A stretch of 64,000 nt of DNA. Source: Halapricum desulfuricans (GTDB lineage: Archaea > Halobacteriota > Halobacteria > Halobacteriales > Haloarculaceae). The notes below the pieces were generated by a model. It had not been told where the DNA came from, searched no databases, and saw nothing but the letters and a program-made list of their open reading frames with translations. This document shows, one piece after another, positions 59,609 to 64,000 of the stretch (position 1 is its first letter; each line of letters begins with the position of its first letter). The DNA lies in the NCBI RefSeq assembly GCF_017094525.1, contig NZ_CP064788.1, positions 1 to 64,000 of the forward strand, written 5' to 3'. Position numbers and translations under genes: made by a program.

Positions 59609-60751
59609 GTGACAGAACGCATCGTCATCGTCGGTGGCGGAACCGGCGGAACGGTACTGGCGAACAGACTCTCCGAGCGACTCGAACCGGAACTGGACAG
59701 CGGCGAGGTCGAGGTCGTGCTCATCAACGACGGCGAGAAGCAGTATTACAAGCCGGCGTACCTGTACGTGCCCTTCGACAAGAAAGACGTCTCGGACGCG
59801 ACGAAGCCGATTACGGACCTGCTACCCCGTGACGTGCAGTTCCGGGTCGACCGCGTCGAGAGCGTCGACACCGACCGCAAGCAGGTGACGCTCGCCTCCG
59901 GCGGCGGGCTCGCCTACGACCAGCTCGTGCTGGCGACCGGCGCGAACCTCGCGCCCGACAACGTCCCCGGCCTCGCCGAGGGCGGCCACCACTTCTACGG
60001 TCCGGACGGTGCCGAGGCCCTCAAAGAGGAACTCGCGGAGTTCCGCGAGGGGCATCTCGTGTTGAGCGTGATCGGCGTGCCGCACATGTGCCCGGCCGCG
60101 CCCGTCGAGTTCACGCTGATGGCCGACGACTGGCTGCGCAAGCGCGGCCTGCGCGAGGACGTCGAGATCACCTACACGTACCCGATCCAGCGCCCCCACG
60201 GCCTGCAGTCGATCGCCGACTGGGTGACGCCCATCTTCGAGGAACGGGACGTCAACGTGAAGACGTTCTTCAACGTCGAGTCGGTCGACCCCGACGCCCA
60301 GCGACTGGAGACGATGGAAGGCAAAGAACTCGACTACGACCTGCTGGTCGGCATCCCGCCACACGAGGGAAGCGACCTCATCAAGGAGGCCGGTCTCGGC
60401 GACAGCGGCTGGGTCGACGTCGACCAGCACACGATGGAGGCCGAACACGCCGAGGACGTCTACGCGATCGGCGACGCCGCGGACGTGCCGACCTCGAAAG
60501 CGGGCAGTGTCGCCCACTACGAGGCCGGGACGGTCGCTGACCGGATCGCAACCCGGATCCGTGGCGGCGTGCCGACCGCGACCTTCGACGGGAAGACGGT
60601 CTGCTTCATCGAGACCGGGATGGACGAGGCGACGTTCGTCTCCTTCGAGTACGGCTCCGAGCCGACCATGCGTGAGCCCTCGAAGCCGATCCACTGGGCG
60701 AAACTCGGCTACAACGAGTCCTACTGGCTGACCGCCAGGGGGTTGATCTAG
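59609..60751 (+). CDS. Sulfide:quinone oxidoreductase-type flavoprotein
   Basis: A 380-residue FAD protein with dinucleotide motif IVIVGGGTGGTVLANRL (about 5-20), QLVLATGANLAPDNVPG, a cysteine in GVPHMCPAAPVEF and VYAIGDAADVPTSKAGSVAHYEA near the quinone-side end. It resembles sulfide:quinone reductases or related FCSD-type enzymes, which oxidise sulfide to sulfane sulfur and pass electrons to quinone. GTG start. It could feed the bd oxidase encoded nearby. Confidence 0.85.
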   Translation: MTERIVIVGGGTGGTVLANRLSERLEPELDSGEVEVVLINDGEKQYYKPAYLYVPFDKKDVSDATKPITDLLPRDVQFRVDRVESVDTDRKQVTLASGGGLAYDQLVLATGANLAPDNVPGLAEGGHHFYGPDGAEALKEELAEFREGHLVLSVIGVPHMCPAAPVEFTLMADDWLRKRGLREDVEITYTYPIQRPHGLQSIADWVTPIFEERDVNVKTFFNVESVDPDAQRLETMEGKELDYDLLVGIPPHEGSDLIKEAGLGDSGWVDVDQHTMEAEHAEDVYAIGDAADVPTSKAGSVAHYEAGTVADRIATRIRGGVPTATFDGKTVCFIETGMDEATFVSFEYGSEPTMREPSKPIHWAKLGYNESYWLTARGLI

Positions 60752-61351
60752 ATGAGCGAAAGCCAAGCCGCGGAGGCGGACGACTTCGAGACACTGGTCG
60801 AAGAGGACCCCGAGGCCGTCGCGAGCCTGCTCGAACGGCTCGACGCCGACGCGACGACGCCGGACATCGAATCGTTGCTCGAAGGTGACGACCTCTCGAT
60901 TCGAGGGGACGAGTCGCTGGAGCCGTCCGCAGACGCCGCCGAACTCGGGTCGCTCGTCGAGGCCGCCGACGCCAACGCCGACGAACTGGCCGCAGGGCTG
61001 GAATCGCTCGCGCAGATCCAGCGGACCGGCACGCTTGATGACCTGCTAGAACTCGCCCAGATCGCCTCGCTGCTGATGGGGGCGATGGACGACGAGATGG
61101 TGATGAGCCTCTCGAATCTGGGGTCGGAACTCGGCGGCGTAGCCGATACCGCAAGCGAGGAGGACGTCGCTCGCGGGCTGGAGTCGGTGTTGCACGCCGT
61201 CGGCGACGCCACGAGCGAACAGCCCGAGCCGGTCGGCGCGATCGGCTTCGCGAAAGCGCTGCGTGACCCCGAAGTCAAGGCCGGTCTCGGCGTCGCACTG
61301 GCGCTGGTCAGAGGACTCGGCCGAAACGTCGATCCGCCCGCCGAAGACTGA
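60752..61351 (+). CDS. DUF1641 family protein
   Basis: A 199-residue acidic helical protein with a DUF1641-type core (LAQIQRTGTLDDLLELAQIASLLMGAMDDEMVMSLSNLGSELG) and a C-terminal GAIGFAKALRDPEVKAGLGVALALVRGLGR. DUF1641 genes regularly follow SQR-like genes in archaea and bacteria; function unknown, perhaps an SQR partner. It begins one base after the SQR stop. Confidence 0.85.
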   Translation: MSESQAAEADDFETLVEEDPEAVASLLERLDADATTPDIESLLEGDDLSIRGDESLEPSADAAELGSLVEAADANADELAAGLESLAQIQRTGTLDDLLELAQIASLLMGAMDDEMVMSLSNLGSELGGVADTASEEDVARGLESVLHAVGDATSEQPEPVGAIGFAKALRDPEVKAGLGVALALVRGLGRNVDPPAED

Positions 61352-61493
61352 TCGGCGCACGCGAAGCGTTCATCCGGTCACACGAGCTGCCTTTTTCGAA
61401 TTCTCCGGCGGAGTGTTCTCTCGTCCGTGAGCGGTGTTTCCGTCGCCCGCAAGCCGACGGATGACAGCGATCGTTTCCAGTCGCGTGTACGTA

Positions 61494-62495
61494 TCAGGCT
61501 CCGTACCCCTCACCTTCGAGGGGGCCGCTAAACACGCCGTAGAGGAACTTGAAGTACCACAGGACCACGAACAGGACCGGGACGCCGAGGACAGTCGTGA
61601 GGTTCAGCGCGAGCGGCGAGACGACCGCTTCCTGGACAGTCAGGCCAGTCGGCGGGTAGATCGTCGGGTACAACAGCAGGGCAACGAGGAGGCTCAACAG
61701 GACCGGCAGCGCTAACGCGGTGGCCAGCCAGGCGCGATACTCGCCGCGGCCGGCCAGCACGATCCCGCCGAGCCCGGCCCCGGCCGAGAGGACGACGATC
61801 GCCGCGCCGGGGATCGAAAGGACCGTCCCGGCGTGGCCGCCTGCGTCAGTGACGACGACGACCGCCAGCAGGGCGACGACGCCTCCCAGATACGCCAGCG
61901 TCGCGATGATGCCGTAATCGCGCATCTCGCCGGCCAGTGAAGGTCCGGTCTTGGCCGCCAGAAACGCCGCGCCGGTGACGACCGAGACGGCGACCAGACC
62001 GATCCCGGTCAGAAGCGTCGGTAGCGACAGCGTCGCCGCGTCGAACACCCACCGACCGGCGATCATCCCGAACAACAGCGGCGCGAAGAGGCTGCCGCCG
62101 ATGAACGAGTAGTCACAGTAGCGCTGCCAGCGCTCGTCGTCGCGTTGCTCGCGGAGTTCGGGTCCGAGACCCCGGAACAGCAGCGCCAGCACGAACCCGA
62201 GCGCGAGCAGGTAGTGCTCGGACAGCAGTCGGGAGTAGACGTCGGGAAACGCCGCGAGCGTCATCGTCCCGAAGGCGATCACCCACACCTCGTTGGCGTC
62301 CCAGACCGGACCGAACGCCGACAACAGCGTCTCCCGATCGTGGTCGTTGTCCTGAGTCGCGTACAGCATCCCGATCCCGAAGTCGAAGCCGTCGAGAACG
62401 ATGTACATCGTCAGCGCGAACATGACCAGGCCGAACCAGATCTCCGGCAGCGGCTCGACGAGATACGAGTCGACGGGCAACAGCAGTTCAGTCAT
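61494..62495 (-). CDS. cydB: Cytochrome bd oxidase subunit II
   Basis: A 333-residue membrane protein with about nine helices: LPEIWFGLVMFALTMYIVLDGFDFGIGML is the CydB signature, followed by WDANEVWVIAFGTMTLAAFPDVYS. It stabilises the haem b595/d site. Its start overlaps the cydA end by 8 bp. Confidence 0.93.
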   Translation of the reverse strand: MTELLLPVDSYLVEPLPEIWFGLVMFALTMYIVLDGFDFGIGMLYATQDNDHDRETLLSAFGPVWDANEVWVIAFGTMTLAAFPDVYSRLLSEHYLLALGFVLALLFRGLGPELREQRDDERWQRYCDYSFIGGSLFAPLLFGMIAGRWVFDAATLSLPTLLTGIGLVAVSVVTGAAFLAAKTGPSLAGEMRDYGIIATLAYLGGVVALLAVVVVTDAGGHAGTVLSIPGAAIVVLSAGAGLGGIVLAGRGEYRAWLATALALPVLLSLLVALLLYPTIYPPTGLTVQEAVVSPLALNLTTVLGVPVLFVVLWYFKFLYGVFSGPLEGEGYGA

Positions 62496-63966
62496 CGTCG
62501 CTCACTCCCGGGATCGGGCCGTACCAGCGATCCCCGGCGGATTCTTTCACGCCCAGTTCCCGGAGTTCGTCCTGGATGAGCCACCGCAGGATGTACAGAG
62601 CGACCAGAACCAGCGCCCCGTAGATGACGAGGAACCCGACCAGCGTGAGCGTCGCCTCCCCGCCCGACAGCGTCGAGGAGACGGCCTCGCTGGTCGTGAG
62701 TTCGTCCTGAATGACCCACGGCTGGCGGCCGATCTCGGTGACGTACCACCCGGTGAGCAGAGCGGCGTACCCGAGCGGTGACGCCACGATCATCGCCTTC
62801 AGGTAGCGGGTACTATCCGACAGCCGATCCCGGTACATCAGATAGCCGCCCCACAGCGCCAGCCCGATGAACAGGAAGCCGAGTCCGACCATGATCCGGA
62901 ACGACCAGAACACGAGCGCGACCGGCGGGTTCTCCTCGTACTCGTTCAACCCGAGCACTTCGGCGTCGAAATCACCCCCGCTCGCGAGGAACGAGCCGAC
63001 CCTCGGCAGGCTGATCGTGAAGAGGTTCTCCGCCCGCGGATCGGTCAGCGCGTCGGGACTTTTCGGGACTGCAAACAAATGGAGATCAGCTGTACCGGTC
63101 TCGTAGTGGGCCTCCATGGCCGCGAACTTCTGTGGCTGGGTGTCCTCGACGTGGCGGCCGTAGGCGTCACCGTGGATCGCCTGCAGCGGTGCCGAGACCA
63201 GCAGGATCAACACGGCGAACTTCAGCGCGGTGTTCCAGGCCTCGGAGTCGCGTTTCTTCCAGACGATGTACGCGGAGACGCCGGCGACCAGCAGCGCGAC
63301 CGCGATCACCGATGCGTTGATCATGTGGACGTACATCCAGGTCATCCGCGGGTTGAAGAACGCCGCGATGGGATCGGTCAGTTTCGCGACCTCCATCTGT
63401 TGACCCATCACCATTTCCGGCACCATCTCGTAGCCCCGGGGCGTCTGCATCCAGGAGTTGACGACCAGAATCCAGAAGCCCGATAGCCAGGCCCCGAACC
63501 CGACCAGCACCGACGAGAGGACGTACGTCCGGTCGCTGACTCGCTCCCGGCCGAACAGCAACACTCCGAGGAAGACGGCCTCGAGGAAGAAGGCCATCTT
63601 CGCCTCGAAGGCCAGCGGGCCGCCGATCATCTCGCCGGCGACCGAGGAGAACTGCGGGAAGTTCGTCCCGAACTGGAAGCTCATCGGGATCCCGGTGACC
63701 GTCCCCATGACGAACCCGGCGGCGAACACCTTGATCCAGAACGACCGAAGCCGTTCGAACCGTTCGTCGTCGGTCCGGACGCTCTTCCAGGTGAAGTAGA
63801 CAATAAACGGTGCGAGGCCGATCGACAGAGCCGCAAAGAGGATGTGGACGCTGATCGTCCACCCGAACTGCGCCCGGCTCGCGATCTCGGGCGACAGCTG
63901 TAACGGCCCGTCGAGAATCGGCAGGACGATCCCTCCGCCGGCGAGTGATTGGGCAAGTACAGACAT
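62488..63966 (-). CDS. cydA: Cytochrome bd oxidase subunit I
   Basis: A 492-residue quinol oxidase subunit that reduces oxygen. SRAQFGWTISVHILFAALSIGLAPFI contains the haem b595 histidine, LVNSWMQTPRGYEM is the Q-loop-side signature, and ARMTWMYVHMINAS-like sequence carries further haem ligands. The Q-loop is of the short type. High-affinity oxygen use fits micro-oxic brine and could drain electrons from the SQR operon next door. The ATG at 63966 is close to the window end. Confidence 0.93.
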   Translation of the reverse strand: MSVLAQSLAGGGIVLPILDGPLQLSPEIASRAQFGWTISVHILFAALSIGLAPFIVYFTWKSVRTDDERFERLRSFWIKVFAAGFVMGTVTGIPMSFQFGTNFPQFSSVAGEMIGGPLAFEAKMAFFLEAVFLGVLLFGRERVSDRTYVLSSVLVGFGAWLSGFWILVVNSWMQTPRGYEMVPEMVMGQQMEVAKLTDPIAAFFNPRMTWMYVHMINASVIAVALLVAGVSAYIVWKKRDSEAWNTALKFAVLILLVSAPLQAIHGDAYGRHVEDTQPQKFAAMEAHYETGTADLHLFAVPKSPDALTDPRAENLFTISLPRVGSFLASGGDFDAEVLGLNEYEENPPVALVFWSFRIMVGLGFLFIGLALWGGYLMYRDRLSDSTRYLKAMIVASPLGYAALLTGWYVTEIGRQPWVIQDELTTSEAVSSTLSGGEATLTLVGFLVIYGALVLVALYILRWLIQDELRELGVKESAGDRWYGPIPGVSDDD

Positions 63967-64000
63967 CCGTTTTCCTGCGACTCAGACCCTCGAAAGGATA

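Overview
The window is chromosomal DNA from a halophilic archaeon (class Halobacteria), most likely of the Haloarculaceae type; the genus is an inference. Evidence: high G+C, very acidic proteins, archaeal information-processing genes (Orc1/Cdc6, DNA polymerase D small subunit, PCNA, RpoF, L21e, EF-1 beta, PheST, KsgA), short or absent 5' leaders with TATA boxes about 25-35 nt before start codons, TrmB/Lrp/GfcR/HTH-10 regulators and TnpB-only (IS1341-type) insertion elements. No rRNA, tRNA or CRISPR array was seen.

Layout. 1-4.5 kb: probable replication origin with orc1, signal peptidase and DP1. 4.5-6.7 kb: a TnpB element framed by two 75-nt structured repeats, next to a RelE/CopG-type toxin-antitoxin pair. 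6.8-16.7 kb: O-acetylhomoserine sulfhydrylase, PUA and NYN proteins, a TrmB regulator with an upstream inverted repeat, an M29-like aminopeptidase, a phosphoesterase, a second TnpB element and alpha-glucan phosphorylase. 16.7-29.7 kb: peroxiredoxin with a long acidic tail, a two-gene methionine synthase, a degenerate Mrr-like protein, PrmC/HemK-like methyltransferase, MscS, KsgA and DUF655, then an inserted AstE-like/RimK-retropepsin gene pair, then rpoF, L21e, EF-1 beta and a 59-aa zinc-finger protein. 29.7-38.4 kb: DtxR regulator, lipoprotein, carA/lrp, a 71-bp tandem repeat grown from the lrp 3' end, a third TnpB element, a bactofilin-like membrane protein, a hemG pseudogene and rtcA. 38.4-44 kb: a sugar cluster (treT, gfcR, FBPase, HAD phosphatase, PfkB kinase). 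44-53.7 kb: ABC exporter, YchF, rhomboid protease, VapBC-like pair and pheST preceded by a phenylalanine-rich leader peptide. 53.7-64 kb: zinc P-type ATPase with its regulator, PCNA, a wrecked toxin-antitoxin locus, a sulfide/sulfur-handling operon and cytochrome bd oxidase.

Three observations stand out. (1) A 26-codon open frame ending in a phenylalanine-rich stretch lies between a TATA-like box and pheST, followed by two hairpins: a candidate archaeal leader-peptide control system. (2) Two related families of tiny palindromic transposons are present (A, 79 bp; B, 78 bp). A has twice inserted exactly into a TGA stop codon, B has jumped into A with a 3-bp duplication, and an A/B hybrid sits in a broken toxin gene. 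(3) The 75-nt repeats flanking the first TnpB gene have diverged yet keep base pairing through compensatory changes, which indicates selection on folded RNA or DNA at both ends of the element.
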